This document shows, in pieces, positions 14,827 through 24,114 of a DNA stretch of 64,000 bases (its first letter is position 1; each line of letters opens with the position of its first letter). The translations under genes and the position numbers were made by a program. This DNA comes from Saccharopolyspora sp. SCSIO 74807. Its GTDB lineage: Bacteria > Actinomycetota > Actinomycetes > Mycobacteriales > Pseudonocardiaceae. Below the pieces are notes generated by a model. It saw nothing but the letters and a program-made list of their open reading frames with translations. It did no database searches and was not told the DNA's origin. The stretch covers positions 2,606,501 to 2,670,500 of the forward strand of contig NZ_CP146100.1 in NCBI RefSeq assembly GCF_037023755.1. The letters run 5' to 3'.

Positions 14827-14845
14827 TGACCCCCGATCGGGGTCA
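14827..14845 (+). terminator. Displaced original ychF terminator hairpin
   Basis: TGACCCC pairs with GGGGTCA (7 bp) around CGATC, about 80 bases after the original TGA of ychF. In an element-free chromosome this would be the ychF terminator; it now lies 10 kb away. No T tract, as usual in high-GC actinobacteria. Confidence 0.4.
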
Positions 14846-15014
14846 CGTCACGCGTCGATCGGCAAATTCACGGGGAATATCGCCGGCATTTCAGCTCGTC
14901 CGAGTGAAATGTTCGGCCCGGCCGGTCGCGCAGCGCGCGCATCGGGGGCTGCGCACCAGGAACCTAATACCCTCGTGATTCGCACCGCGTTACCGGCCGC
15001 TTTATGTTGGGCGC

Positions 15015-15107
15015 ATGCAGCTCATCACGTCCATCTGCGGAGACTGCAACGGCAAGGGTTGCGGTAACTGCGGGGGCACCGGCACGATCACCATTCTGGA
15101 AGACTAA
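15015..15107 (+). CDS. 30-aa protein with DnaJ-type CxxCxGxG repeats
   Basis: ATG 15015 to TAA 15107. The centre reads [16 protein letters not shown]: two tandem CxxC-x-G-x-G half-motifs, the pattern of DnaJ zinc fingers, here almost the whole protein. Four Cys could bind one zinc. No strong ribosome-binding site is visible, but the motif is too regular to be chance. It lies between the ychF/element boundary and bioA. Too short to resemble a known enzyme; a mini zinc chaperone or partner is a guess. Confidence 0.55.
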   Translation: MQLITSICGDCNGKGCGNCGGTGTITILED

Positions 15108-15303
15108 TCCGCGAATCCGCGCAGAAACCCGGCGTGGAGTTCCGGGTGAACTGCGGGAGGCGGTGATCAACCGCACCCGCGCGGGGCTGTCACTCGGCAT
15201 CGCGGTCGATCCGATCGACGCGCCACAGCGATCCGGCGGCGAGCACGGGCCCGAGCCGGCGCTACCGGGGCGGCGTCCGCCCGCGCGCCCGGACTGCGGA
15301 ATC

Positions 15304-16596
15304 ATGCGGCGCATGCAGTCCCATCGAACCCTGCTCGACCTGGACCGGGAACACGTTTGGCATCCCTACGGCGCGATGCCCGCGACGACCGAGCCGCTGC
15401 TGGTGGACTCCGCGGAAGGTGTGCGGTTGCGGCTGGCCGAACCGGTCGACGGGGTCGGCGAACTCATCGACGGCATGTCTTCGTGGTGGGCCGCGATCCA
15501 CGGCTACCGGCACCCCGTGCTCGACGATGCGGTGCGCGGGCAGCTCGACCGGATGAGCCACGTGATGTTCGGCGGCCTCACCCACGAACCCGCGATCGAA
15601 CTGGCCGAACGGCTGGTCCGGATCACCCCGGAACCGCTGCGGCACGTGTTCCTGGCCGACTCCGGCTCGGTGTCGGTGGAAGTCGCGATCAAGATGTGCC
15701 TGCAGTACCAGCGCTCCACGGGGCGCGCGCACAAGCGGCGGCTGCTGACCTGGCGCGGCGGGTACCACGGTGACACCTGGCACCCGATGTCGGTGTGCGA
15801 CCCGGAAGGCGGGATGCACCACTTGTGGGGCTCCGCGCTACCGCCGCAGATCTTCGCGGAAGCACCGCCCGCGGAATTCGACCCGGCCTATGCCGATCAC
15901 CTCGCCGAGCAGTTCGCCCGGCACGCCGAAGACGTCGCCGCGGTGATCGTGGAACCCGTGGTGCAGGGCGCAGGAGGAATGCGGTTCCACTCCCCGGAGT
16001 ACCTGCGGGTGCTGCGGGAACTCGCCGACGAGCACGACGTGCTGCTGATCTTCGACGAGATCGCCACCGGGTTCGGGCGCACCGGCGAGCTATTCGCCGC
16101 CGACCACGCCGGGGTCAGCCCGGACGTGCTGTGCCTGGGCAAAGCGCTCACCGGTGGGTACCTGACGATGGCCGGAACGCTGTGCACGCCGCGCATCGCC
16201 GAAGGGATCTCCGGCGGGTCCGTTCCGGTTCTGGCGCACGGGCCGACGTTCATGGGCAACCCGCTGGCCGCCGCGGTGGCCCGGGCGTCGACCGATCTGC
16301 TGCTCGGGCAGGACTGGAAGGCCGAGGTGAAGCGCATCGAGCGCGGGCTCACCAGCGGACTCGCTCCCGCCTGGGACCTGCCGGGAGTGGTCGACGTCCG
16401 GGTGCTCGGAGCGATCGGAGTCGTCGAGCTCGATCACGACGTGGACATGTCCGCCGCGAGCAGCGCGGCGCTGCGCAGCGGGGTGTGGCTGCGGCCGTTC
16501 CGGAAGCTGATCTACACGATGCCGCCGTACGTGACCGGGGACGACGACCTCGCCGCTATCTGCGCGGCCGCTCTCGCCGCGGCTCGGGAAGGCTGA
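15304..16596 (+). CDS. bioA: Adenosylmethionine-8-amino-7-oxononanoate aminotransferase
   Basis: About 430 aa PLP fold-type I class III aminotransferase that turns KAPA into DAPA in biotin synthesis. Features: N-terminal HVWHPYGAM and [14 protein letters not shown] typical of BioA, GGYHGDT, the Asp-containing [16 protein letters not shown] lysine in LGKALTGGY, and [15 protein letters not shown]. Start ATG 15304 (15313 is also possible). bioD starts three bases after its stop, so they form an operon. bioF and bioB are not in the window. Confidence 0.95.
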   Translation: MRRMQSHRTLLDLDREHVWHPYGAMPATTEPLLVDSAEGVRLRLAEPVDGVGELIDGMSSWWAAIHGYRHPVLDDAVRGQLDRMSHVMFGGLTHEPAIELAERLVRITPEPLRHVFLADSGSVSVEVAIKMCLQYQRSTGRAHKRRLLTWRGGYHGDTWHPMSVCDPEGGMHHLWGSALPPQIFAEAPPAEFDPAYADHLAEQFARHAEDVAAVIVEPVVQGAGGMRFHSPEYLRVLRELADEHDVLLIFDEIATGFGRTGELFAADHAGVSPDVLCLGKALTGGYLTMAGTLCTPRIAEGISGGSVPVLAHGPTFMGNPLAAAVARASTDLLLGQDWKAEVKRIERGLTSGLAPAWDLPGVVDVRVLGAIGVVELDHDVDMSAASSAALRSGVWLRPFRKLIYTMPPYVTGDDDLAAICAAALAAAREG

Positions 16597-16598
16597 AG

Positions 16599-17297
16599 AT
16601 GTTCCTGATCGTCACCGGAACCGGCACGGAGATCGGCAAGACCGCGGTCACCGCCGCGGTCGCCGCGCTCGCGCCGGGGAGCACAGCAGTTGTCAAACCC
16701 GCGCAGACCGGGGTCGAACCCGGCGAAGACGGTGATCTCGCGCAGGTGCGAGCGTTGACGGGGCCGGTCACCACCGTCGAACTCGGCAGGTATCCGGAAC
16801 CGCTGGCTCCGGCGACGGCGGCGCGCCGGGCCGGTGCGGAGCCAGTGCGGCCCAGCGCCGTCGCGGATGCAGCGCGGGAACTCGCCGGCACGCACGATCT
16901 CGTGCTCATCGAAGGCGCAGGCGGACTGCTGGTCCGCTTCGACGACGAAGGCGGCACGATCGCCGACATCGCCTCCGAACTGGAAGCTCCGGTACTGGTC
17001 GTGACGCACGCCGGCCTCGGGGCGTTGAACGTCGCCGCGCTCACCGCGGAGGCGTTGCGCACGCGCGGGTTGCGGTGCTCCGGTGTGGTGATCGGCGACT
17101 GGCCGCGTGAGCCGGACTTGGCCACGCGGTGCAACCTGGCCGATCTGCCGGAAGTCAGCGCGGCACCGTTGGCCGGGGCGTTGCCGCACGGCGCGACGGC
17201 TTCAGCCGCGTTCCGCGACATCGCGCGGACCGCGCTCGCTCCCGAACTCGGCGGCACGTTCGACGCCGAAGCGTTCCGGCGAGCGCACATCAGCTGA
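16599..17297 (+). CDS. bioD: Dethiobiotin synthetase
   Basis: 232 aa. ATP-dependent carboxylation and ring closure of DAPA to dethiobiotin. P-loop variant [14 protein letters not shown] at the N-terminus, KPAQTG substrate loop, and [10 protein letters not shown], all typical of BioD; the TATAARRAG-like lid is present. ATG 16599 lies immediately after the bioA stop, so translation is probably coupled. Length matches the family. Confidence 0.95.
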   Translation: MFLIVTGTGTEIGKTAVTAAVAALAPGSTAVVKPAQTGVEPGEDGDLAQVRALTGPVTTVELGRYPEPLAPATAARRAGAEPVRPSAVADAARELAGTHDLVLIEGAGGLLVRFDDEGGTIADIASELEAPVLVVTHAGLGALNVAALTAEALRTRGLRCSGVVIGDWPREPDLATRCNLADLPEVSAAPLAGALPHGATASAAFRDIARTALAPELGGTFDAEAFRRAHIS

Positions 17298-17336
17298 AAA
17301 CCACCGCCATCCGGCGGCGCTGCTAGCGTGCCGAGC

Positions 17337-18293
17337 ATGCCGCTCGAGGAATCTGTGCTGGTCATCGGTGCCGGCGTGGCCGGGTTGAGCACTGCGGTCA
17401 CGCTCGCGGAAACCGGAACCCCGGTGCGCATTCGCACGTCGGAACACCCGCGCGCGACGACCTCCGCAGCCGCCGGCGCGATGTGGGGACCGGCGCTGCT
17501 GCAACCTGCCGACCGGGTGCTGGGCTGGGTCACCACCTCGTACCACCGGTTCGTCGAACTCGCCGCGGACCCGGCGACCGGCGTGCACCTCGAGTACGGG
17601 CGGATGGCCGCGCGCTTCGACCTGGGAGACCAGGTGCCACCCGAGGCGGAACTGCTGCCGGATCTGCGCCGCTGCCGGCCCGACGAACTACCGGAAGGTT
17701 TCGTCAGCGGCTACCGCGGGACCGTTCCGCTGATCGACATGCCGCGCTACCTGGACCACCTCACCGAACGTTTCCGCGCGGCCGGCGGGGAATTACTGCA
17801 CAGCCCGGTGTCCTCGCTGGCGGAAGCGGCGGAGGAAGCGAGCGTCGTGGTCAACTGCACGGGAGTCGGCGCGCACGAACTCATCGGTGACCCCGGTGTC
17901 CGCCCGGTGCGCGGTCAGCAGGTCGTGGTCCGCAATCCCGGGATCGACGAGTACTTCGTGGAAATCGGACAGGGCGAGGAGCCCGTCGCCGTCATGCCGC
18001 ACGGCGGCCACGTCGTGCTCGGCAGCACCGCCGTGGAACACGACTGGTCCCGGACCGCCGAGGGCGGGACGACCGACGGCATTCTTCGCCGTTGTGCGCG
18101 AGTTGACCCGCTGCTGTCCGGGGCCGTCGTGTTGGAGGAGAAGGTCGGGCTGCGTCCCGGCAGGGACGCGGTTCGGGTCGAGGTGGAGCGATTCGGCGGT
18201 GCGAAGATCGTGCACAACTACGGTCACGGCAGCTGCGGGGTGGCGCTGTCCTGGGGCTGCGCCACCGAAGCAGCCGAACTCGCGCGCGGTTGA
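17337..18293 (+). CDS. FAD-dependent D-amino-acid oxidase family protein
   Basis: 318 aa. Rossmann FAD motif VIGAGVAGLSTAVTLAE at the N-terminus, the SAAAGAMWGP segment of D-amino-acid oxidases, and the C-terminal signature HNYGHGSCGVALSWG that ends DAO-family proteins. It would oxidise D-amino acids to keto acids with peroxide formation; substrate preference cannot be read. It lies 39 bases after bioD, perhaps on the same transcript, but has no obvious link to biotin. Convergent with the pterin dehydratase gene. Confidence 0.85.
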   Translation: MPLEESVLVIGAGVAGLSTAVTLAETGTPVRIRTSEHPRATTSAAAGAMWGPALLQPADRVLGWVTTSYHRFVELAADPATGVHLEYGRMAARFDLGDQVPPEAELLPDLRRCRPDELPEGFVSGYRGTVPLIDMPRYLDHLTERFRAAGGELLHSPVSSLAEAAEEASVVVNCTGVGAHELIGDPGVRPVRGQQVVVRNPGIDEYFVEIGQGEEPVAVMPHGGHVVLGSTAVEHDWSRTAEGGTTDGILRRCARVDPLLSGAVVLEEKVGLRPGRDAVRVEVERFGGAKIVHNYGHGSCGVALSWGCATEAAELARG

Positions 18294-18299
18294 CGAAGC

Positions 18300-18599
18300 T
18301 CAGGTTTGGGAGAGCGCGTCGACGACTCCGTCGATCTCCTCGGCCATGGACACGTCCTTGGCGGTGATGCCGCCTTCGGAATGCGTGCTGCAGTAGAACG
18401 TCACCTTCCGCCACCGCACGTCGAAGTCGGGGTGGTGGCCCTCGTTCTCGGCGATCTCCGCGATCCGGTTCACGCCCTGGATGGCCTGCGGGAAGCTGTC
18501 GAACTCGACGGTCCGGGACAGCCGGGTGCCGTCCTGCTCCCACTCCGGCAGGCTTCGCAGCGCCTCGGAAACCTGCGTGTCGTTCAATAGTCCGGTCAT
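18300..18599 (-). CDS. 4a-hydroxytetrahydrobiopterin dehydratase (PCD/DCoH)
   Basis: 99 aa from ATG 18599. Motif ENEGHHPDFDVRWRKVTFYCSTHSEGGIT holds the conserved His-His-Pro-Asp active site and the later His of pterin-4a-carbinolamine dehydratases. Recycles the pterin cofactor of aromatic amino-acid hydroxylases, or has a role in molybdopterin metabolism. Length fits the family. Convergent with the DAO gene; its promoter region backs onto the TPP riboswitch. Confidence 0.9.
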   Translation of the reverse strand: MTGLLNDTQVSEALRSLPEWEQDGTRLSRTVEFDSFPQAIQGVNRIAEIAENEGHHPDFDVRWRKVTFYCSTHSEGGITAKDVSMAEEIDGVVDALSQT

Positions 18600-18678
18600 G
18601 CCCACATGGTGGTACTTGATCGCGCCGGATGCGACCTTCGGGCATCCGTTGGCGTGATCGGCACGTAGACTGCTCGCG

Positions 18679-18772
18679 CCACGGGAGTCCAGCGCGCTGG
18701 GCTGAGAGGAGGGGCTCTTCCCCTCGACCGTCCGCACCTGAACCGGATCATGCCGGCGCAGGGAGGTACCGC
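18679..18772 (+). ncRNA. TPP (THI-element) riboswitch
   Basis: Core signatures in order: ACGGGAGTCC (18681-18690), GGGCTGAGAGGA, the variable P3 arm, CACCTGAACCGGATCATGCC and GGCGCAGGGAGG. These match the conserved CUGAGA and the ACCUGAUC...AAUGCCGGCGNAGGGA elements of the thiamine-pyrophosphate riboswitch. It lies just before thiB and should repress the thiBPQ transporter operon when TPP is abundant. Confidence 0.92.
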
Positions 18773-18823
18773 GATCCGCTCGACGTCGCGTGGCCGATAT
18801 CGGCTCGCCGTTCGGGAGGATCG

Positions 18824-19912
18824 TTGCCCCGCTTATCACTGTCCCCTTCCTCGCAGCACCGCTCGTTGCGATGGACCGCGTTGGTCCGGTGGGTCGCGGC
18901 GGTCGCCGTGATCACGTTGACCGCCGGATGTTCGCTCCTGGTCGGCCAGGAGCCCGCGCAGCGCACGGTGACCTTGGTCGCGCACGACTCGTTCGTGGTG
19001 GATCCCCGGCTGCTGGCGGAATTCGAGCAGCGTTCCGGAATCCACGTCGAAGTCCGCACCAGCGGCGACGCCGGTGAGCTCGCCAACAAGCTGGTGCTGT
19101 CCAAGGCAGCGCCGCTCGGGGACGTCGCCTACGGCGTGGACTCGACCTTCGCGTCCCGCACGCTGCGGGAAGGCGTGTTCGCGCCGTACCGGGCCGCCGA
19201 TGCCGACCAGGGACCGCATCGCTACGCCCAGGACCGGCAAAACCGCCTCACCGCGGTGGATGTGGCGGACGTGTGCGTGAACATCGACACCGAGTGGTTC
19301 GCCGCGCACCGGATGCCGGAGCCCGCGACGCTGCGAGACCTCACCGAACCGCGCTACCGCGGCCTGACAGCCGTTCCGGATCCGACGACGTCCTCGCCCG
19401 GCTTGGCCTTCCTGCTCGGGACGGTCGCTGCGTTCGGCGACCCGGGATGGCAGCAGTACTGGCGGGAACTCGCGGCGAACGACGTCAAGCTCTCCTCCGG
19501 TTGGGAGGAGGTCTACAACCAGGACTTCTCCGCTGCCGCCGAACACGGGCCACGCCCCATCGTGCTGTCCTACGCCTCGTCGCCGGCCGCGGAGGTCGGC
19601 GACGACGGCAAGCCGCGCACCAAGGCGCTGCTGGACACCTGCTACCGGCAGGTCGAGTACGCGGGCGTGCTGGCCGGGGCGAAGGACCCGCAGGGCGCTG
19701 GTCAGTTGGTCGACTTCCTGCTGTCGCGGGAGTTCCAGCGCCAAGCGCCGGAACAGATGTACGTCTACCCGGCGGTGGACGGGGTGCCGCTGCCACCGAA
19801 CTGGTCGGCCAGCGCACCGCTGCCGCCGCGACCGGCCGAGCTGCCCGCGTCCGAAGTGGAGCGGAATCGGGACCGCTGGGTCCAGCAGTGGCGAACCTTG
19901 GTTCGCGGATGA
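18824..19912 (+). CDS. thiB: Thiamine ABC transporter substrate-binding lipoprotein
   Basis: 362 aa from TTG 18824; SD GGGAGGA three bases upstream decides this start. N-terminal membrane segment and lipobox LTAGC mark a lipoprotein. Periplasmic-binding type 2 fold: TLVAHDSFVVDPRLL, GDVAYGVDSTF, and the C-terminal QMYVYPAVDGVPLP segment typical of ThiB/TbpA. The TPP riboswitch directly upstream supports thiamine (or TPP) as ligand. Stop overlaps thiP start by ATGA. Confidence 0.92.
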   Translation: MPRLSLSPSSQHRSLRWTALVRWVAAVAVITLTAGCSLLVGQEPAQRTVTLVAHDSFVVDPRLLAEFEQRSGIHVEVRTSGDAGELANKLVLSKAAPLGDVAYGVDSTFASRTLREGVFAPYRAADADQGPHRYAQDRQNRLTAVDVADVCVNIDTEWFAAHRMPEPATLRDLTEPRYRGLTAVPDPTTSSPGLAFLLGTVAAFGDPGWQQYWRELAANDVKLSSGWEEVYNQDFSAAAEHGPRPIVLSYASSPAAEVGDDGKPRTKALLDTCYRQVEYAGVLAGAKDPQGAGQLVDFLLSREFQRQAPEQMYVYPAVDGVPLPPNWSASAPLPPRPAELPASEVERNRDRWVQQWRTLVRG

Positions 19913-21504
19913 GCCCGCACAACCGGCTGGCGGTCCCGGCAGCCGCGAGCGTCGTGCTCGGATTCCTCGGGCTGTTCTTCGCATGGCCGGTGGCAGCGAT
20001 CATCGGAATGGGGCTGCACGGGAACGTCGGCGAGGTGCTGGCGGAGGCGTCGACCTGGCGGTTGGTGGCGTTCACGCTCGGACAGGCAGCGGCGTCCACA
20101 GCGGTGGCGCTGATCGCGGGCGTGCCGTTGGCGTACGTGCTGGCTCGTTCGTTGATCCCGGGCCGTGCGGTGCTGCGTGCGGTCGTGACGGTGCCGTTCG
20201 TGTTGCCGACGATCGTGGTCGGCATGGCCTTTCGCGCGCTGTTCGACGTCGATTCCGGTGCGGTTCTGCCGATCGTGCTCGCCAACGCCTTCTTCAACGT
20301 CGCGGTCGTGGCGCGCACGGTGAGCGGGTTGTGGAGCCACCTCGACCGTCGGGCCGAAGACGCGGCCCGATCGCTGGGAGCGTCGAAGCTGCGGGCGTTC
20401 ACCTCGGTCACGTTGCCCGCGCTGCTGCCTGCGCTGGGGTCCGCGGCCGCCGTGGTTTTCCTCTTCTGCGCCACGAGTTTCGGTGTGGTGCTGGTGCTGG
20501 GCGGCGGGCAGTACCGGACCTTGGAGACCGAGATATACCTGCGCACGGTGCAGTTGCTGGACCTGCCGGGTGCGGCGGCGCTGTCGCTGTTGCAGCTGGC
20601 GGCGGTCGTGACGGCGTTGCTAGCGGCCTCGTTCGCGCGGCGCCGCAGGGAAACCGCGTTGCGCCTGCGGTCCGCAGCGGGCACTGCGCGCCGTCCGCAA
20701 GGCGCGCAGTGGCTCGTGGTGGGGGCGGCGGGCCTGGTGGTTTGCGGATTGCTGGCGCCGATCGCCGGCTTGCTGGTGCGCTCGGTGTCCACAAGGGATG
20801 GTTGGGGCCTGGCGGGATATCGGGCGCTGCTGGGCACCGGGCAGCAGGGGACGTTGGAAGTCACCGGCCTCGAGGCCGGGTTGAACTCGGTGCGCACGGC
20901 CGTCGACGCGACCTGGATGGCGTTGCTGCTCGGATTGCTGGCGTCGTTCGTGCTGGTCGCCGTGCGGCGGCGCGCGCTCGCCGAGTCCCTTGACGTGGTG
21001 CTGATGGTGCCGCTCGGAGTCTCCGCGGTGACCGTCGGTTTCGGATACCTGATCACGCTGCACCTGTTGCCCGGCGACCTGCGGACTTCGCCGCTGCTGG
21101 TGCCGTTCGCGCAAGCTCTCGTGGTGACGCCGCTCGTGATCCGCATGGTGTTGCCGGTGCTGCGGTCCATCGACGACCGGCTTCGGCAGGCGGCGGCGAC
21201 GCTCGGGGCCGGGCCTTGGCGGGTGCACCGGGAGGTGGACGTGCCGTTGGCGGCGCGGTCCGTGCTGGGCGCGGCCGGGTTCGGATTCGTGGTCGCACTC
21301 GGCGAGTTCGGGGCGACCAGCTTTCTCGCCCGGCCGGACGCGCCGACGTTGCCGGTCGCGATCGGGCGGCTGCTGGGCAGGCCGGGCGAGCTGAACACGC
21401 AGATGGCGTACGCGGCTTGCACCTTGCTCATGATCGTCACCGTGCTGGCGGTCGTACTCGTCGAACGGTTGCGGATCCGCACCGACGCGGTGGAGGAATT
21501 CTGA
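19909..21504 (+). CDS. thiP: Thiamine ABC transporter permease (two fused permease domains)
   Basis: 531 aa with about 12 membrane helices and two binding-protein-dependent permease EAA loops: EDAARSLGASKLRAF (first half) and RQAAATLGAGPWRVHREV (second half), as in fused ThiP. ATG 19909 overlaps the thiB stop (ATGA). The stop shares one base with thiQ ATG (TGATG). Tight coupling implies fixed stoichiometry of the transporter. Confidence 0.93.
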   Translation: MSPHNRLAVPAAASVVLGFLGLFFAWPVAAIIGMGLHGNVGEVLAEASTWRLVAFTLGQAAASTAVALIAGVPLAYVLARSLIPGRAVLRAVVTVPFVLPTIVVGMAFRALFDVDSGAVLPIVLANAFFNVAVVARTVSGLWSHLDRRAEDAARSLGASKLRAFTSVTLPALLPALGSAAAVVFLFCATSFGVVLVLGGGQYRTLETEIYLRTVQLLDLPGAAALSLLQLAAVVTALLAASFARRRRETALRLRSAAGTARRPQGAQWLVVGAAGLVVCGLLAPIAGLLVRSVSTRDGWGLAGYRALLGTGQQGTLEVTGLEAGLNSVRTAVDATWMALLLGLLASFVLVAVRRRALAESLDVVLMVPLGVSAVTVGFGYLITLHLLPGDLRTSPLLVPFAQALVVTPLVIRMVLPVLRSIDDRLRQAAATLGAGPWRVHREVDVPLAARSVLGAAGFGFVVALGEFGATSFLARPDAPTLPVAIGRLLGRPGELNTQMAYAACTLLMIVTVLAVVLVERLRIRTDAVEEF

Positions 21505-22535
21505 TGGGGCTGGAACTGCGCGGTCTCACCGTGCGTTTCGGGGCGGTAGAAGCGGTGCGCGATGTTTCCCTGGCGTTGCGCGACGGGGAAGTGCTGGCAT
21601 TGCTCGGTCCGTCCGGTTGTGGCAAGTCGACGTTGTTGCGGGCCGTCGCCGGGCTGGAGGAGCCGGCTGCCGGCCAGATCCGGTGGGACGGCCGGGATCT
21701 CGCCAGGGTGCCGGTGCACCGGCGCGGGTTCGGCCTGGTCTTCCAGGACGGGCAGTTGTTCCCGCACCGCGACGTCGCCGGCAACGTGGGCTTCGCGTTG
21801 CGGATGCGCGGCGTCGCGCGGGCCGAACGCGGCGCGCGAGTGGCCGAGCTGCTGGAACTCGTCGGGCTCGCCGGTTGCGAAGGCCGCCGCGTCACCGAGC
21901 TCTCCGGTGGAGAGGCGCAGCGGGTCGCGCTGGCCCGCGCGTTGGCCGCCGACCCCGAGCTGTTGTTGCTGGACGAGCCCCTGTCGGCACTGGACCGGAT
22001 GTTGCGCGAACGGCTCGCCGTCGACCTCGCCGCGCTGCTCGGCAGGGAACCCTCGACGGGACTGGTCGTCACGCACGATCACGACGAGGCGTTCACGCTC
22101 GCCGACCGGGTAGCGGTCATGATCCGCGGCACGATCACCCAGGTGGACACGCCGGACCTGCTGTGGCGGCGACCGGTCAGTATCGAAGTCGCGGAGTTCC
22201 TGGGCTGTTGCAACTTTCTTTCCGCGCGCGTCCGGGACGGTGTGGCGTCGTGCGCGTTGGGGTCGGTGGCAGTGCGGGCGGACGACGGCGAAGTGCAGTT
22301 GGGGCTGCGTGCGACCGGGGTGCGTGCGCGGCGACCGGTGGACGACCGAGACCGGGACGTCGCGGTGACCGGGACCGTGCGGGAACGGGTGTACCGGCGC
22401 GATCATTTCCGGCTCGCCGTGTCGGTCCCGGAGGTCGGTCAGGTGGAGGCAGTCGCGCAAACCGCCGAGGCACCGGCTGTGGGCGAGCGGGCCGGATTGG
22501 TGCTCGATTCCGAGGGCGTGGCCGTCGTCGGGTGA
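21504..22535 (+). CDS. thiQ: Thiamine ABC transporter ATP-binding protein
   Basis: 343 aa. Walker A LGPSGCGKSTLL, Q-loop FQDGQLFPH, signature LSGGEAQRVALARAL, Walker B LLLLDEPLSALD and the switch His in VVTHDHDEA. A C-terminal TOBE-like regulatory region follows (from ~residue 235), longer than in enterobacterial ThiQ. Last gene of the riboswitch-controlled thiBPQ operon. Confidence 0.92.
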   Translation: MGLELRGLTVRFGAVEAVRDVSLALRDGEVLALLGPSGCGKSTLLRAVAGLEEPAAGQIRWDGRDLARVPVHRRGFGLVFQDGQLFPHRDVAGNVGFALRMRGVARAERGARVAELLELVGLAGCEGRRVTELSGGEAQRVALARALAADPELLLLDEPLSALDRMLRERLAVDLAALLGREPSTGLVVTHDHDEAFTLADRVAVMIRGTITQVDTPDLLWRRPVSIEVAEFLGCCNFLSARVRDGVASCALGSVAVRADDGEVQLGLRATGVRARRPVDDRDRDVAVTGTVRERVYRRDHFRLAVSVPEVGQVEAVAQTAEAPAVGERAGLVLDSEGVAVVG

Positions 22536-22560
22536 CGGGTGGGTGCCCGACCGGGCTCGC

Positions 22561-22968
22561 TCACCGCCTGGGCCGTTCCATGAAGTCGGAGTTCGGTTCG
22601 TCGAACCCGAATCGCCGGTACAGCTCGTGCGCATCCGAGGTGTGCAGCATCCACCGGAAGTTCCCGCCCGGACCGTCTTCGACCATCGTCCGCACGAGCC
22701 CAGCACCGATGCCGTGCCCGCGCGCTTCGGCCAGTACGAACACGTCCGCCAGGTATGCGCTGAGCACTCCATCGGAGAAGGCTCGGGCGAACCCGAGCAG
22801 CCGGCCGCCCGGGCGCTCGTACGCGGCGACGACGCGCCACGCGCCGTCCAGCTGGCGATCGAACTGCTCGCGGGTGCGGTTGTTGCCCCAGTACGCCTCG
22901 GTCGTGAGGAAGTTCCACACCGCGTCCCGGTCGACCCGCCGCAGGTCATCGTCGAACTCGTAGTCCAT
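22561..22968 (-). CDS. GNAT-family N-acetyltransferase
   Basis: 135 aa. Acetyl-CoA binding core: VFVLAEARGHGIGAGLVRTMVE (motif A with the Q/RxxGxG/A type loop) and the terminal HELYRRFGFDEP seen in many GNAT proteins. An YWGNNRT segment near the N-terminus is frequent in a subgroup of GNATs. Substrate unknown. Convergent with thiQ. No operon partner. Confidence 0.88.
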   Translation of the reverse strand: MDYEFDDDLRRVDRDAVWNFLTTEAYWGNNRTREQFDRQLDGAWRVVAAYERPGGRLLGFARAFSDGVLSAYLADVFVLAEARGHGIGAGLVRTMVEDGPGGNFRWMLHTSDAHELYRRFGFDEPNSDFMERPRR

Positions 22969-23190
22969 TGCGGCAGCGTAGGTCGCGATCGGCCGTCGGC
23001 GCGTCGGCTTTTACCGTGCGTCGGTGGCGACCAGCCGTACGACCTTCGCCAGCCCTTCGGCAACAGTAGCCACACCGTCCGTGCCAGGCCGGTGTCCCGC
23101 GCGACCGGAAGAACCCGTCGCCTGGCGAACGCGACGAGCGCGGCAGCCGGCTTCCGGAGCGGGGACAGCGGTGCGGCAGGATGTCGCCAC

Positions 23191-24042
23191 GTGTCGACGA
23201 TGCGGAGCAAGGGGTCGGTCGATGCCCCGCCGAGGACAGTGGCAGCGGCCTTGCGGCACACCCGCACGGCCGAGGACGGCCTGCGTGCGCTGGGCGTCCG
23301 GGGGCGGGTGAGCACGACGGCCGCCGAGCTCCTCGTGCCCGGCGATGATCTGTCGTTCCGGCTCGCGGTCGGTTGGCCGAGCCTGCGCAGCAGGGTCGTG
23401 CGGGCGGCTGCCGACGAACTGGATTCCGTGCTCATCGCTGGTCCTCTCCGGGAGATGCGGCACGACAGCGTGCTCGCCGAGATCGGGGGGTCGGGCGGCG
23501 GTCGATCCACGTCGTTGACCGACTGCCTGCGGTGGAAGAGCCCGTTGGGGGTGTTGGGACGGACGGTCGACGTGCTGGTGGGCCGCCGGGTAGCGCAAGC
23601 AGTGCTGGCGTACCGCTTCCGCGCTGTCCGCGAGCTCGCCGAGTCGTGGGCGCAGCGGCCGATCGTGGTCGGCACCGCGCTGGTGCACGACGGGCGGCTT
23701 CTGGTGCAGCAACGGCGTTACCCGGCCCGCGACGCCGGACGTTGGGAACTGCCGGGTGGCCGGGTCGAACCGGGGGAAGGCGAACGCGACGCGGTCATCC
23801 GGGAATGCGAAGAGGAACTCGGCATCGGCGTGGTCCCGACCGGCCGGGTGGGCACCGACGTTCCGCTGCACAACGGGATGTTGCTGCGCGTGCACACTGC
23901 CGAGCCCGCGGACCCGACCGCCGAACCCCGGGCCGTGGAACACCGGGAGGTGCGTTGGGCATCCGCCGCCGAGCTTGCCGCGCTGGACTGGCTGGAAGCT
24001 GACCGCGTCTTGCTGCACTCCCTGCGGGAGCTGTTGGCCTGA
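23191..24042 (+). CDS. SRPBCC-like domain fused to NUDIX hydrolase
   Basis: 283 aa from GTG 23191 (ATG 23200 possible). Residues ~8-140 look like a START/SRPBCC domain (VDAPPRTVAAAL opening, C-terminal long helix ending RFRAVRELAESW). Residues ~150-283 are a NUDIX domain with box G-x5-E-x7-REcEEELG (PGGRVEPGEGERDAVIRECEEELGI) and a C-terminal LDWLEAD segment, as in MutT-like (d)NTP pyrophosphohydrolases. The NUDIX box is complete, so that part should be active. The fusion is unusual. The 220 bases upstream hold nothing I recognise. Confidence 0.75.
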   Translation: MSTMRSKGSVDAPPRTVAAALRHTRTAEDGLRALGVRGRVSTTAAELLVPGDDLSFRLAVGWPSLRSRVVRAAADELDSVLIAGPLREMRHDSVLAEIGGSGGGRSTSLTDCLRWKSPLGVLGRTVDVLVGRRVAQAVLAYRFRAVRELAESWAQRPIVVGTALVHDGRLLVQQRRYPARDAGRWELPGGRVEPGEGERDAVIRECEEELGIGVVPTGRVGTDVPLHNGMLLRVHTAEPADPTAEPRAVEHREVRWASAAELAALDWLEADRVLLHSLRELLA

Positions 24043-24114
24043 CAGCCGCGGCGCGTGCTGCGGTACTCGGCCGCGCAAGATCGGTTCGGGCCTGCTGCTC
24101 TGTGCGTTGCGCCC

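Noticed and set aside
22969-23190. Extension of the NUDIX gene to an upstream start around 22543
   Set aside because: The extended region would be antisense to the GNAT gene and has no domain signal; starts at 23191 or 23200 fit the SRPBCC-like opening.
19485-23675. Very long minus-strand open frame (about 1400 codons) across thiB-thiP-thiQ
   Set aside because: It is antisense to genes with clear ABC-transporter motifs and coupled starts; such frames arise from high GC at third positions. Its composition is low-complexity Arg/Pro/Ser/Thr.
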